Assembly: GCA_004297935.1 (NCBI GenBank)
Contig: SCRE01000010.1
Location: forward strand, 62,001 to 126,000
Direction: 5' to 3'
Origin: Microbacteriaceae bacterium
Lineage (GTDB): Bacteria > Actinomycetota > Actinomycetes > Actinomycetales > Microbacteriaceae
DNA: 64,000 nucleotides
In this document: positions 25,765 to 34,666 of the stretch, one piece after another
How positions within the stretch are numbered: the first letter of the stretch is position 1
Layout: the number at the start of each line of letters is the position of its first letter
The notes under the pieces: generated by a model
Seen by the model: the letters and a program-made list of their open reading frames with translations, nothing else
Databases searched by the model: none
Told to the model about the DNA's origin: nothing
Program-made: the position numbers and the translations under genes

Positions 25765-26547
25765 ATGAGTCTTGATATTGACAAGGACGTGCAAGTTCCG
25801 TTGAGCGAGCAGTCGGCCGATGTTTTGCAACAACTGTTGGCGATCTGGGACGAGGTGTCAGAGTCCGAAGTGCCGGTCCTCGAAGACGGCGACTGGGAGC
25901 GTGGGGTCTCCGCTCGGGTTCAGATTGAACATGCCGTCGGGCTCACCCGTGCGGTACTTGTTCTCGCCAAGGCTGGATTGCGGATCGAGTCCGTTCCACT
26001 TGTACGGATGACGATGGAGTGCGCTGTCACCGCTGTTTGGTTGACGATCGCTTCTGGATCAGGGAAGGCGTCTTATTACAAGGCAACGGTTGACTTCAAG
26101 AATCTGCACCTAGCGTTGCTCAAAATCGGGAATCCGGAAGTCGTTGACGACCCAGACAGTAAGAAGCTCGAAGCTGACATTGGATCGCTCGAGGTATTTC
26201 GCCAGAAAGAGGCAAGGAACTTTCTTGACCGTTGTGCATCGGTCGACTCCGGGGAGTGGCTTTACGCCTACTACCGACTACTCTCCAGGACCTCACACGG
26301 TGGCGCAAATCTGAACGATGAGTATCTTCAAGAGATTGAGCACAGCGAGTCCGCCCCGCTCGGCCTTGCATTCAAGGACCCACGAGATTTCGCTCTTTGG
26401 CCAGTCGTCCTCGGTTTCCAAGTCACAATGCTATTCAACGCGCTTCAAGCATGGGATCGAATCAGCCACACTCGTCCGCGAAAATCCGCACTTGACGCAA
26501 TCAGCGACCAGCACGACATCACGTTGTTTGATCACCTACCAGCTTGA
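25765..26547 (+). CDS. DUF5677-like hypothetical protein
   Basis: A 260-residue helical protein. The features LTRAVLVLAKAGLRIESVPL, VRMTMECAVTAVWL (about 70-105) and AYYRLLSRTSHGG (about 175) resemble DUF5677-type proteins, which have a conserved Arg/Glu helix and a Ser-His pair. Assignment is tentative. It starts divergently from the zinc-ribbon gene and ends 418 bases before the second attachment site, making it the last gene of module 1. Members occur in defence-rich regions. Confidence 0.5.
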   Translation: MSLDIDKDVQVPLSEQSADVLQQLLAIWDEVSESEVPVLEDGDWERGVSARVQIEHAVGLTRAVLVLAKAGLRIESVPLVRMTMECAVTAVWLTIASGSGKASYYKATVDFKNLHLALLKIGNPEVVDDPDSKKLEADIGSLEVFRQKEARNFLDRCASVDSGEWLYAYYRLLSRTSHGGANLNDEYLQEIEHSESAPLGLAFKDPRDFALWPVVLGFQVTMLFNALQAWDRISHTRPRKSALDAISDQHDITLFDHLPA

Positions 26548-27073
26548 GTAATCTCGATCAGATCATCCGCAAGAGATGGTCATCACCACGTCGGAATCCG
26601 CTCCGTAAGCCGGACCGCTACCGAACACTCGACCGCGAACACACGGCCCCACAGCATTGCGGCGCCGGGGCTGTGCATATAGGTCGCCCGACATTAAGCC
26701 CGATGAACGTGCGTCAAATGCACGAGGTGGCTGTCGCCGGAAACTGCGCAGCAGCCGAAAATGTGATCGAAATCTGACCAACATCACAGCGAGCTTGCAG
26801 TATCACGCCCGAAGCACTGCAGGTTTCATGTGCTAGCTCATGTGCTACCGGCCCTGTAGTTCCGTGAATCCTGATGGATTTGTCCACAGGCCAATCACTC
26901 GAGATCGTTGATTTCACGCGCCTCAATGAGCCTCCGGGATGCTGCGCGACCCCTTACGCTGAACAGTTCGAATCCCCCATTCTCCGTTCTCAGATCGACC
27001 CTCCGACTACACTCAGTCGCGCTTCGCCGCAACGCACTGCGCGGAGGCCGACATGAGTGCACACAACAGTCGT
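26548..27073. other. Junction region between module 1 and module 2
   Basis: This 526-base gap holds the right end of module 1, the second attachment core at 26966 and the left end of module 2. No gene is credible. TTGATTTCACGCGCC and similar AT-richer words precede the core. Arm-type integrase binding sites are expected here but cannot be picked out by eye. Confidence 0.5.
26966..26986 (+). repeat. Attachment core between modules (copy 2 of 3)
   Basis: This is an exact copy of the 21-base tRNA-Ser 3' end (GTTCGAATCC to ATTCTCCG). The flanking bases differ from copy 1 on both sides. It is the right end of the integrase-bearing module and the left end of the sulfatase module. Confidence 0.93.
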
Positions 27074-28129
27074 TCAGAGCGACCGGGCACAGCGGAAGCC
27101 GATGTGTGTTGTCGCAGAATCCTCCGCCTGCGGCGAGCGCGCGGCCGGCCGATAACGCAGGCAGTACTCGGGCGCACACAGATGCGATCCTCCCTTGAGC
27201 ACTCGACGCGGGATCGCCGAGCCCGGCTCGGCACTGCGCTGTCGCCGGGCTTCGACGTCAGCCCCGCGCACATCCGACTGCCGCGGGCCGCAGGCGCAGC
27301 CATCGCCGCATGGGCCGCCCACCTCTGAACCCGCGACCGGGCCCGCCGACAGTGTACTGGCGGACACATCGGTCAGTCCGAGCACCCTGCCGGTCGTCAC
27401 GTCGTGCCTCGGCGCGTAGTAGGTGGCCGTCCACTCCCAGACGTTGCCGATCATGTCCACAAGTCCGTTGCCGTTCTCCGGGAACGACCCGACCGGCGAG
27501 GTTCCCACCCAGCCGTCCGCACCCGTGTTCAGATACGGAAACCGACCCTGCCAGGTATTCGCCATGAGCTTGCCGTTCAGTCGCTGCTCGGTGCCCCACG
27601 AGAACGGCCACGCATCCGGAGACCCGCCGCGCGCGGCGAACTCCCACTCGGCCTCGGTCGGCAGTCGCTTGCCGGCCCATGCGGCGTAGGCAGACGCATC
27701 ATCGAAACTGACCTGAACCACCGGATGCTGATCCCGCCCCTCGATGCTCGATTCCGGCCCGAATGGATGCCGCCAATCGGCCCCAGGAACCCAGGCCCAC
27801 CACTGTCGCCAATCTCTCAGATCCACCGGACCGCGAGACCCCGTGAACACGAGCCCGCCCGGTGCGAGATCGCCCGAGGCGACTCCGGGGTAGGCCGCGG
27901 GGTCCAGCGATCGCTCGGCGACGCTGACGTATCCGGTTGCGGCAACGAACCGCGCGAACTGCTCATTCGTCACAGGATGCGCATCCAACCGAAACGTCGC
28001 CACCGTCTCCGGGTGTACGGGACCCTCGTCGGCGTAGAACTGCTCCGAGCCCATCAGGAAGCTGCCGCCCAGTATCGTCACGCCACTATCGGCGGACCTG
28101 TCATTCGAGAACGCCATCCGAACATCCAA
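27074..28129 (-). CDS. Formylglycine-generating enzyme (sulfatase-modifying factor)
   Basis: This 351-residue enzyme oxidises the active-site Cys of type I sulfatases to formylglycine in the cytoplasm, using oxygen and copper. The SUMF1/FGE fold is clear (GGSFLMGS near residue 21, [36 protein letters not shown]). The catalytic cysteine pair is C318 and C323 in [15 protein letters not shown]. Between residues about 250 and 310 there is an insert rich in Gly and Cys ([14 protein letters not shown]) that I do not expect in the shorter family members. Its partner sulfatase lies in the same module, 7.5 kb away on the other strand. Confidence 0.92.
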   Translation of the reverse strand: MDVRMAFSNDRSADSGVTILGGSFLMGSEQFYADEGPVHPETVATFRLDAHPVTNEQFARFVAATGYVSVAERSLDPAAYPGVASGDLAPGGLVFTGSRGPVDLRDWRQWWAWVPGADWRHPFGPESSIEGRDQHPVVQVSFDDASAYAAWAGKRLPTEAEWEFAARGGSPDAWPFSWGTEQRLNGKLMANTWQGRFPYLNTGADGWVGTSPVGSFPENGNGLVDMIGNVWEWTATYYAPRHDVTTGRVLGLTDVSASTLSAGPVAGSEVGGPCGDGCACGPRQSDVRGADVEARRQRSAEPGSAIPRRVLKGGSHLCAPEYCLRYRPAARSPQAEDSATTHIGFRCARSL

Positions 28130-28248
28130 TCTCGGTCGGGACGGGTACCGAACAAGTTTCCCAGACTGCGCGAGTCCTTGCTCGATGAACGCCTTGACCC
28201 TTATCGCCGTCTGCGGTTACCCATCGACCTTCGGTCTGCGCCAGCAGG

Positions 28249-29007
28249 TCACACGCAGATGACGTCGCAACCCTGGCGGCGGATCTGGTCCAACGCGTCC
28301 TGAGGAGCTCGACTGTCAGTGATCAGTACATTCACGTCTGAGATTGGACACACTTGCGCTAATGCCACTCGCGAGATCTTTGTGGCGTCAGCCAGCACCA
28401 CGCTCATTTTTCCGCGATTCAGGAGCGTTGCGTTTACCCGTGCGCCAATGGGGTCATAATTTGTGCACCCTGCGACGGCGTCGACGCCGTCGACACCGAG
28501 AAACGCGATGTCGATGTTGTAACTGGAAAGGAACGACTCTGCGTTTGGACCCACGGTTTCCTGGCTGCTTCTTCGCACTTCTCCACCCGCCGCGAACACC
28601 CGTAGCCCCGGATTGGCCAAGAGATCGGTGGCGATGTTGAGCGCGTTGGTGATGACCGTGAGTCCTTCTCTGTCCAGTAGCAATCTTGCGAACTCGGTCA
28701 TGGTCGTGCCACCGGTCATTCCGATGACCTTGGCGCCGTCAAGGAACCGCAGGGCGCGCTCGGCGATGCGTCTCTTCTCCGCAAGATCCTGCGTCACCTT
28801 GTAACCAAGCGGCAGGTCGTTGAATGCCGCATGAGTCGTCGCTCCCCCGTGTGTCCGGCTCACTAATTGCTGTTTCTCGAGCACCTCGAGATCGCGTCGA
28901 ATCGTCGCCTGCGAAACGGTGAACCGTTCGGCGAGCGCAGCAACCCCCAGCGTTCCATTCTCGACAATCGCGGAGACGATCTCGTTCAGTCTGTGCTTGC
29001 GCTGCAT
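28249..29007 (-). CDS. DeoR-family sugar regulator
   Basis: A 252-residue repressor with N-terminal helix-turn-helix (LAERFTVSQATIRRDLEVLE, about 22-41) and a C-terminal DeoR sensor domain that binds sugar phosphates (IGMTGGTTMTEFARLL, and GVDGVDAVAGCTNYD). I chose the ATG at 29007 (MQRKHRLNEIV), as family alignment suggests; an earlier ATG at 29034 adds nine residues. It is divergent from the transport operon and lies close to its promoter, so it should control the operon and itself, released by a phosphorylated intermediate of the pathway. Confidence 0.88.
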   Translation of the reverse strand: MQRKHRLNEIVSAIVENGTLGVAALAERFTVSQATIRRDLEVLEKQQLVSRTHGGATTHAAFNDLPLGYKVTQDLAEKRRIAERALRFLDGAKVIGMTGGTTMTEFARLLLDREGLTVITNALNIATDLLANPGLRVFAAGGEVRRSSQETVGPNAESFLSSYNIDIAFLGVDGVDAVAGCTNYDPIGARVNATLLNRGKMSVVLADATKISRVALAQVCPISDVNVLITDSRAPQDALDQIRRQGCDVICV

Positions 29008-29124
29008 TTGATCACAATAACACAAGACGCTCATTTACCCTGCGCGTATTTGAAATATATACGCATCTTATTGCGTGACATAGACAAATCTGGGCATATT
29101 GTAATCAATTTATGGAACGTATGA

Positions 29125-29188
29125 TTGACATTCTGCTCTAAACGTGCATATATTGCGTACATGGCCGGCCTAATGCGCAACCTGCGCA
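29125..29188 (+). promoter_or_regulatory. Promoter and candidate DeoR operator of the transport operon
   Basis: TTGACA (29125-29130) and TATATT (29149-29154) are 18 bases apart, a good vegetative promoter. Just downstream, TGCGCA occurs twice (29174 and 29183), separated by ACC; each is self-complementary, so the pair is a likely repressor site. Related words (TGCGCGTAT, ATATACGCA) lie at 29040-29066, closer to the deoR start. The site would serve both divergent units. Confidence 0.6.
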
Positions 29189-29237
29189 GTTAGTCTGAGT
29201 TTGAACAGAGGCACCTCAACGAGGAGGACGAAATCAC

Positions 29238-30566
29238 ATGATGTCGACACGTAGGCGCGCGAGGGGTATGGCACTAGCGGTTAGTGTCGCCAGTTTCAGT
29301 TTGCTCATTGCTGGATGTACCGCGGGCGCTAGTTCTCCTGATACGCAGACCAAAGCTGTGACGATCACCGTCGCCTTGGCGTCGCCACCGCCTCCCAAGG
29401 CGGCACTGGCCGCTTTCACGAAGAGCACAGGCATTACCGTGAAATGGTCGAACATTGACTGGCCTGACCTTCAGACAAAGATCACGACCGCTGCCGAAGC
29501 TAACACGTATTTCGCCGACGCTACGGATGTTGACTGGTCCCGCGTCGGCCAGTTGGGGAAGCTCAATTGGTTTCTTCCGATGGAAAAATACGTGAACACC
29601 AAGGAATTGGCCGCGGATATGCCTCAACTCAGTTCTTTTACGTCCGATGGTCACGTCGTCGGTATTCCATATGACGCGTCGTTCACGGTGACCACTGTCA
29701 ACAAGCAGTTGTTTTCCAAGGCCGGAATCACCACCATGCCGACCACCATAGATTCGTATACGAAGGATCTCGAACAGATAAAAGCTAAGGGCGTTGTGCA
29801 GTACCCCCTCAACATACCGTTTGCCGCCGTGGAAGGGCTATCCACCTATTGGTACCAGACGACGGCAGCATTCGGCGGAACAATTCTGAACAAGAGCGGC
29901 AAGCCTCAATTCGGTTCACCTGACTCGGCCGGCTACAGAGCGGCGCAGTGGATGATCAATGCGTTCAAAACCGGCCTGGTCCCCCCTGGGAACATCAACA
30001 TCAAAGGTGGTGCTGCTCAACAGACATTGATGGCAAAGGGACTCGTGGCCAGTACCTTTAGCGACTACGCCGGAAATGTTGGTTCCCTGTATGATATCCC
30101 TGCCTCTTCCACGGTGGTTGGGCAAGTCGAGTATCTGCCGACACCCGGAGTGAACGGCACCGCCTCGAACCTGAGCAATCCAGACGGCATCGGGATTCCA
30201 AAGGCGGCAAAACACCCAGCCGCTGCCGCAAAATTCATCGAGTGGCTCGTCTCAGCTCAGAACCAGGCTGATTTCGCCGGCGCAAATGGTGCGAATGAGG
30301 TCTGGTCGGGCGGCTATACCCTGCCGTCTCGTCTGAGCGCAATTTCCACAATGGTGTCCAATGGCAAGTTGGCGGGCGGAGCAAAAATCTCTTCGATGCT
30401 CAAGAGTTCTCAGCCGGTGTTTCCGAACGGTGCACCAACCTGGTACCCGCAATTTTCGAACGTGATCTATACCAGCTTGCACGCCGCGGCAGCTGGATCA
30501 ATGAGTGTTGCGGATGCAATCAATCAGATGGTGGCTAGTGCTGACAAGCTTTCAAGCGGGTCATGA
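29238..30566 (+). CDS. Sugar ABC transporter, solute-binding lipoprotein
   Basis: A 442-residue extracellular binding protein of the family 1 (MalE-like) type. A lipoprotein signal peptide is obvious: a basic start, a hydrophobic core, and the lipobox LLIAGC with the modified Cys near residue 27. The mature protein has the usual pattern ending in MVASADKLSSGS. GGAGGAC precedes the ATG; a second ATG follows at once. It is the first gene of the operon and delivers the substrate to the two permeases. There is an ATGA overlap with the next gene. Confidence 0.93.
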   Translation: MMSTRRRARGMALAVSVASFSLLIAGCTAGASSPDTQTKAVTITVALASPPPPKAALAAFTKSTGITVKWSNIDWPDLQTKITTAAEANTYFADATDVDWSRVGQLGKLNWFLPMEKYVNTKELAADMPQLSSFTSDGHVVGIPYDASFTVTTVNKQLFSKAGITTMPTTIDSYTKDLEQIKAKGVVQYPLNIPFAAVEGLSTYWYQTTAAFGGTILNKSGKPQFGSPDSAGYRAAQWMINAFKTGLVPPGNINIKGGAAQQTLMAKGLVASTFSDYAGNVGSLYDIPASSTVVGQVEYLPTPGVNGTASNLSNPDGIGIPKAAKHPAAAAKFIEWLVSAQNQADFAGANGANEVWSGGYTLPSRLSAISTMVSNGKLAGGAKISSMLKSSQPVFPNGAPTWYPQFSNVIYTSLHAAAAGSMSVADAINQMVASADKLSSGS

Positions 30567-31516
30567 GGGATGTCGAGCAGCCTTCGGGTCTGATAGCGTC
30601 GCGAAACCAGAGCACAGCCGGAGCCAGGGCGGGAACCAGTCAGAGGCGTCGCAAGGTCGACCTATTGCCTTATGCGTTGGTCACTCCTATTGCGCTTTTC
30701 GTGATTGGCCTGGTACTCGTACCCGCTGGATTCACCACAGTTCAGGCGTTTTACCGAGTCCAACCGCTGAATCCGCCGGTTAGATTCACCGGTCTGGACA
30801 ATTTCATCCGGCTGTTCAACGATGACGCCATCCGCTCGAGCTTAGGCAACACTGCTCTGTTTGTGCTCATTGGTGTTTCGCTGTCGACTGTGCTGGCGAT
30901 TCTGATGGCGGTGACTCTCCAGAAGAAGTTCCATGGCAGAGCGATCCTCATCGCTGTGCTCGTTTTGCCTTGGGCTCTCCCGGGTGTCGTCGAGGCGATC
31001 ATCTGGACGGGTATCTGGGATAGCAATACGGGTTTGCTGAACAGTGTCCTCACCTCGCTGCACCTGATCGATCACTACCAAGTGTTTCTCGGCCAGAACA
31101 AGTTTGTAACCATAGTGGCAATTGAACTGGTGCAGGTTTGGCAGATAACGCCGCTATCCACACTGCTCGTTATGGCGACTCTGCAGAACATTCCTAGTGA
31201 TCTTTATGAGGCTGCGACGTTGGACGGCTGTTCGTCGTGGGCCACCTTGCGTAGGATCACGTTACCGCTGGCCAGGCCTGGTATCGCGATCGCGATGGTG
31301 CAGGCCGTAGTCGCCACCTGGAACGTGTTCGATCAGCCGTACGTTCTCAACGGCCAAGCGTCAACCGCATCCTCGCTGACCATGCAAACGTACTTTATTA
31401 GTTTCCAGAATTTGGATTTCGGTGAAGGTTACGCATTGTCCTTACTAATGGTTGTGGTGACACTCGCTGTATCTCTTGGCCTGGTGAAGCTCGTGTACCG
31501 GCGGGTGGAGTTCTGA
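30563..31516 (+). CDS. Sugar ABC transporter permease 1 (MalF/UgpA type)
   Basis: A 317-residue membrane protein with about six transmembrane segments and the permease EAA loop (YEAATLDGCSSWATLRRITL, about residues 215-235) that contacts the ATPase. It starts within the stop of the binding-protein gene and its own stop overlaps the next start by one base, so the three are tightly coupled. It forms the channel with permease 2. The operon holds no ATPase gene. Confidence 0.93.
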   Translation: MRDVEQPSGLIASRNQSTAGARAGTSQRRRKVDLLPYALVTPIALFVIGLVLVPAGFTTVQAFYRVQPLNPPVRFTGLDNFIRLFNDDAIRSSLGNTALFVLIGVSLSTVLAILMAVTLQKKFHGRAILIAVLVLPWALPGVVEAIIWTGIWDSNTGLLNSVLTSLHLIDHYQVFLGQNKFVTIVAIELVQVWQITPLSTLLVMATLQNIPSDLYEAATLDGCSSWATLRRITLPLARPGIAIAMVQAVVATWNVFDQPYVLNGQASTASSLTMQTYFISFQNLDFGEGYALSLLMVVVTLAVSLGLVKLVYRRVEF

Positions 31517-32349
31517 TGAAACGTCTTCCCTGGATCCGATGGATTGGAGTGGCCTTCATTCTGGTCTGGACACTGACCCCCCTGTATTGGGCTTTGAATA
31601 TTAGCTTCCAGACTGACGCGCAGATGAGCGCAATACCCTCTAACTATTTGCCCCCTACCCCCAGCCTGAAGAACTACATTGCCCTGTTAGGTGGCGCAGG
31701 AGACCTCTCGGACTCCATACGCAGATCAGCGGTGAATACCGTGGTCGAATGCGGCGTGGCTACCGTGGTCACAGTGGTGCTTGCAACCTTGGCAGCGTAT
31801 GCATTCGCCCGGATGAAATTCCGCGGCCACACCGCACTCTTCTACGCGATGCTCGCCACGATGGCACTTCCCGCGGTCGCGACGCTGATTCCGATCTACA
31901 AGATCATGTCGATCGTCGGACTGGTCAACACATACACCGGGATCATCCTGGTCTTCATTGCGGGCCTACTGCCATTAGCCACATGGATCCTCTACAGCTA
32001 CATGTCAAGCCTGCCGATTGCGCTCGAAGAGTCCGGAGCCGTAGACGGGGCAAACCGCATGCAAGTGTTATGGCATATTGTCCTGCCGCTGGCAAGACCG
32101 GGAATCATGTCTACCGCCATCATCACATTCCTGTCAGGGTGGGGATACTTCCTGTTCCCGCTGGTGTTGTCGAGCGACCTCTCGACCCAGCCGTTGACTG
32201 TGGTTATCGCCTCACTGCAAGGAAGATACAACACCCCATTCACGCTGCTCAGCGCTGCTGGTGTGCTCGCCCTCCTGGTGCCTGCCGTGATCACCCTGCT
32301 GTTGAACCGGTACATCGTCAATGGGCTGCTGACCGGCAGCGTGAAGTGA
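31516..32349 (+). CDS. Sugar ABC transporter permease 2 (MalG/UgpE type)
   Basis: A 277-residue permease with a long first extracytoplasmic loop and the EAA loop ESGAVDGANRMQVLWHIVLP (about residues 172-191). Six hydrophobic segments are visible. It pairs with permease 1. The glycosidase gene follows after 14 bases with a good AAGGAAG. Energy must come from an ATPase encoded elsewhere; the UgpC/MsmK-type gene at 41892 is the nearest candidate. Confidence 0.93.
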   Translation: MKRLPWIRWIGVAFILVWTLTPLYWALNISFQTDAQMSAIPSNYLPPTPSLKNYIALLGGAGDLSDSIRRSAVNTVVECGVATVVTVVLATLAAYAFARMKFRGHTALFYAMLATMALPAVATLIPIYKIMSIVGLVNTYTGIILVFIAGLLPLATWILYSYMSSLPIALEESGAVDGANRMQVLWHIVLPLARPGIMSTAIITFLSGWGYFLFPLVLSSDLSTQPLTVVIASLQGRYNTPFTLLSAAGVLALLVPAVITLLLNRYIVNGLLTGSVK

Positions 32350-32363
32350 AAGGAAGACAGACC

Positions 32364-33698
32364 GTGAACGACAGAGTGTTCGTATTGATCGGCGCCGGGA
32401 GCACCATCTTCACCCCGGGCCTGTTGCGTGATCTGGCCGCGGCCGCCCCGTTCGGTGACTTCACGGTTCGGCTTGTCGACGTGGACCCGGAGGCGGCCGA
32501 GACGATGGCCGCACTCGGTCGTCGATATGCCGAACACTACGGTTCCGGGATGCGCGTGGAGGCCTTCGCGGATCGGCGGGAGGCGTTGACCGGCGCCCGA
32601 TTCGTGACGACCACAATCGCGGTCGGGTCGGTTGCCGCCCGGCGCAAAGACTTTGAGATCCCTGCACGCTACGGCATTCAGCAAACGGTCGGCGACACAG
32701 TCGGGCCGGGCGGTGTTTTGCGGGCCCTTCGTCATGTTCCCGAACTCGTCGCGATCGCCGAGGACGTGGCCGACCGGTCGCCGCAGGCCTGGATGATGAA
32801 CTACAGCAACCCTTTGACGGCGAATGTCCGCGCCATCACGAAACACACTGCGGTGTCGGCTGTCGGGCTCTGCCACGGAACGATGCATTCTAAAGCCGCT
32901 CTCGCTCGCGATCTTGGGCTCGACCCTGACGCGGTACACGCGGTGTTCGCGGGAATCAACCATCTCTGCTGGCTTTTGGACATCCGCAGCGATGGTGTCG
33001 ACCTCTATCCTCGACTTCGCGAGCTCGTCGAAGCGCGAAGCGGTGACCGGAACGCACCATCCAATCGGCGAGAAGGAGTCCATGCCGCGGTGTCGGCTGA
33101 TCTGATGCGCACCTTCGGTCTGTATCCTGCCCCCGGGGACCGTCACGTTGCCGAGTTCTTCTCGGACTACCTTCAACTGGCTGATTCCGGTGAGCTCGCA
33201 TGGGGTTTGCAGGGCGGCCAGGATATGGCCTTTGAGAACATGGCGGGCAAGCACGATCTCTGGGACGGAATCCGAGCACAAGTCAGCGGCAGCCAAGTAT
33301 TGGACGTTTCACAGGACAAGGAGTCGGAGCGCCTCGTCACGATTGCCGGAGCACTCCTCAGCGGTCGCGACCACCTCGAGCTTGCCGTCAATCTGCCGAA
33401 CAACGGAAAGATTCCGAACCTGCCTGCAACCGCGGTGGTCGAGGTTCCCGCGGTCGCCGGGGCCAGCGGGATCACCGGGCTCGCGGTCGGGCCGCTCCCG
33501 GATGCGATCGCAGCGGTGCTGACCGCGCGAGCTCACCAGCAGGAGCTGACCGTACAGGCGGCGATCTCGGGCGAACGCCAAGTGGCGTTGCAGGCATTGC
33601 TCTTGGATCCCCTCGTACCGGATGCTGCCACTGCGCGCGCGATCCTCGACGACGCGGTCAACGCCGACCCATCCGCATTGCATCGGTTTGCCGCATGA
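32364..33698 (+). CDS. Family 4 glycoside hydrolase
   Basis: A 444-residue GH4 enzyme, which breaks glycosidic bonds by an NAD- and metal-dependent oxidation-elimination route and can act on alpha or beta links. The N-terminal NAD-binding motif is VLIGAGSTIFTP; NYSNPLTANV and GLCHGTMHS follow, the latter with the metal-binding Cys-His. The frame runs open upstream through the permease gene, but the GTG at 32364 after AAGGAAGAC is the natural start. Family members include alpha-galactosidase, alpha-galacturonidase and 6-phospho-glycosidases. As uptake here is by an ABC system, an unphosphorylated glycoside is more likely. Confidence 0.9.
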   Translation: MNDRVFVLIGAGSTIFTPGLLRDLAAAAPFGDFTVRLVDVDPEAAETMAALGRRYAEHYGSGMRVEAFADRREALTGARFVTTTIAVGSVAARRKDFEIPARYGIQQTVGDTVGPGGVLRALRHVPELVAIAEDVADRSPQAWMMNYSNPLTANVRAITKHTAVSAVGLCHGTMHSKAALARDLGLDPDAVHAVFAGINHLCWLLDIRSDGVDLYPRLRELVEARSGDRNAPSNRREGVHAAVSADLMRTFGLYPAPGDRHVAEFFSDYLQLADSGELAWGLQGGQDMAFENMAGKHDLWDGIRAQVSGSQVLDVSQDKESERLVTIAGALLSGRDHLELAVNLPNNGKIPNLPATAVVEVPAVAGASGITGLAVGPLPDAIAAVLTARAHQQELTVQAAISGERQVALQALLLDPLVPDAATARAILDDAVNADPSALHRFAA

Positions 33699-34666
33699 AC
33701 ATGCCAGCCATCAGCGGACCTGTGATCGCACTCGATGTCGGCGGCACCACCATCAAGGGCGCGATCGTGGACGAACAGTACCGCTTCACACAGACTGACA
33801 CCTGGCCGACCCCGCGCAGCGAGGGACCACAGGCAGTGGTCGATGCCGTATGCTCCGCCATCGACACCCTCGCCCAACAGGCGAGGAGTGCCGTCGCCGT
33901 CGGCTTGGTGGTTCCAGGATTGGTGGACGATCGCGCAGGCACCGCCCTGTTCTCCGAAAACATCGGGTGGCGAGACGTACCGTTCCGAGAACTGGCCGCC
34001 GACATCAGTGGGCTCCCCGTCGGCTTCGGCCACGATGTGCGAGCCGCAGGGCTCGCCGAACGAACCCTCGGCGCCGCTCGCGGCGTCGACGACGTGCTGT
34101 TTCTGCCGATCGGGACCGGGATCTCCGGCGCGATGGTCGTCTCCGGATGCGCGATCGAGAACAAGTACGCCGGTGAGATCGGTCATATCGACGTGGGCTC
34201 CGGTGAACACTGTGCGTGCGGAGCATTCGGATGCCTGGAGACGATCGCCTCCGGCCCCTCGATCGCCCGACGGTACACCCAGGCGAGCGGCCGGTCCGCC
34301 GCCGAGGCACGCGAGGTCGTCGCACTCATGGCGGCAGGCGACCGAACTGCCGAACTCGTCTGGAACGAAGCGGTATACGCCCTTGCCCGCGCTCTCGTCA
34401 CATACATCTCATTGCTGGCCCCTGAGTTGATCGTCATCGGTGGCGGCGTGTCCGAAGCCGGTCCCGTCCTGTTAGAACCACTTCGCCGCCGGCTCGGAGA
34501 ACTGCTCGTCTGGCAGCAAGAACCTCGGATCGTGCTCTCGGCGTTCGGGGCGCGAGCGGGCTTGCTCGGAGCCGCTTGGTCGGCTCACAGCGCGATCGAC
34601 TCGACATCCGATCGAATTCCCATCGAGGGCGCACGCGAGAAGACAAGGAAGAACAATCATGCGTGA
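33695..34666 (+). CDS. ROK-family sugar kinase
   Basis: A 323-residue kinase of the ROK family (glucokinase, N-acetylglucosamine or N-acetylmannosamine kinases). The ATP-binding IALDVGGTTIKGAIVD is near residue 10, the substrate-binding FGHDVRAAGLAE follows, and the zinc-binding ROK signature GEHCACGAFGCLETIASG is at about 170. There is no N-terminal DNA-binding domain, so it is a kinase rather than a repressor. It overlaps the glycosidase stop (ATGA). It would phosphorylate the sugar released by the glycosidase. Confidence 0.9.
   Translation: MNMPAISGPVIALDVGGTTIKGAIVDEQYRFTQTDTWPTPRSEGPQAVVDAVCSAIDTLAQQARSAVAVGLVVPGLVDDRAGTALFSENIGWRDVPFRELAADISGLPVGFGHDVRAAGLAERTLGAARGVDDVLFLPIGTGISGAMVVSGCAIENKYAGEIGHIDVGSGEHCACGAFGCLETIASGPSIARRYTQASGRSAAEAREVVALMAAGDRTAELVWNEAVYALARALVTYISLLAPELIVIGGGVSEAGPVLLEPLRRRLGELLVWQQEPRIVLSAFGARAGLLGAAWSAHSAIDSTSDRIPIEGAREKTRKNNHA

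Noticed and set aside
31749-32363. Upstream extension of the GH4 glycosidase frame
   Set aside because: It overlaps the permease 2 gene, while a good ribosome-binding site and the NAD motif place the start at 32364.
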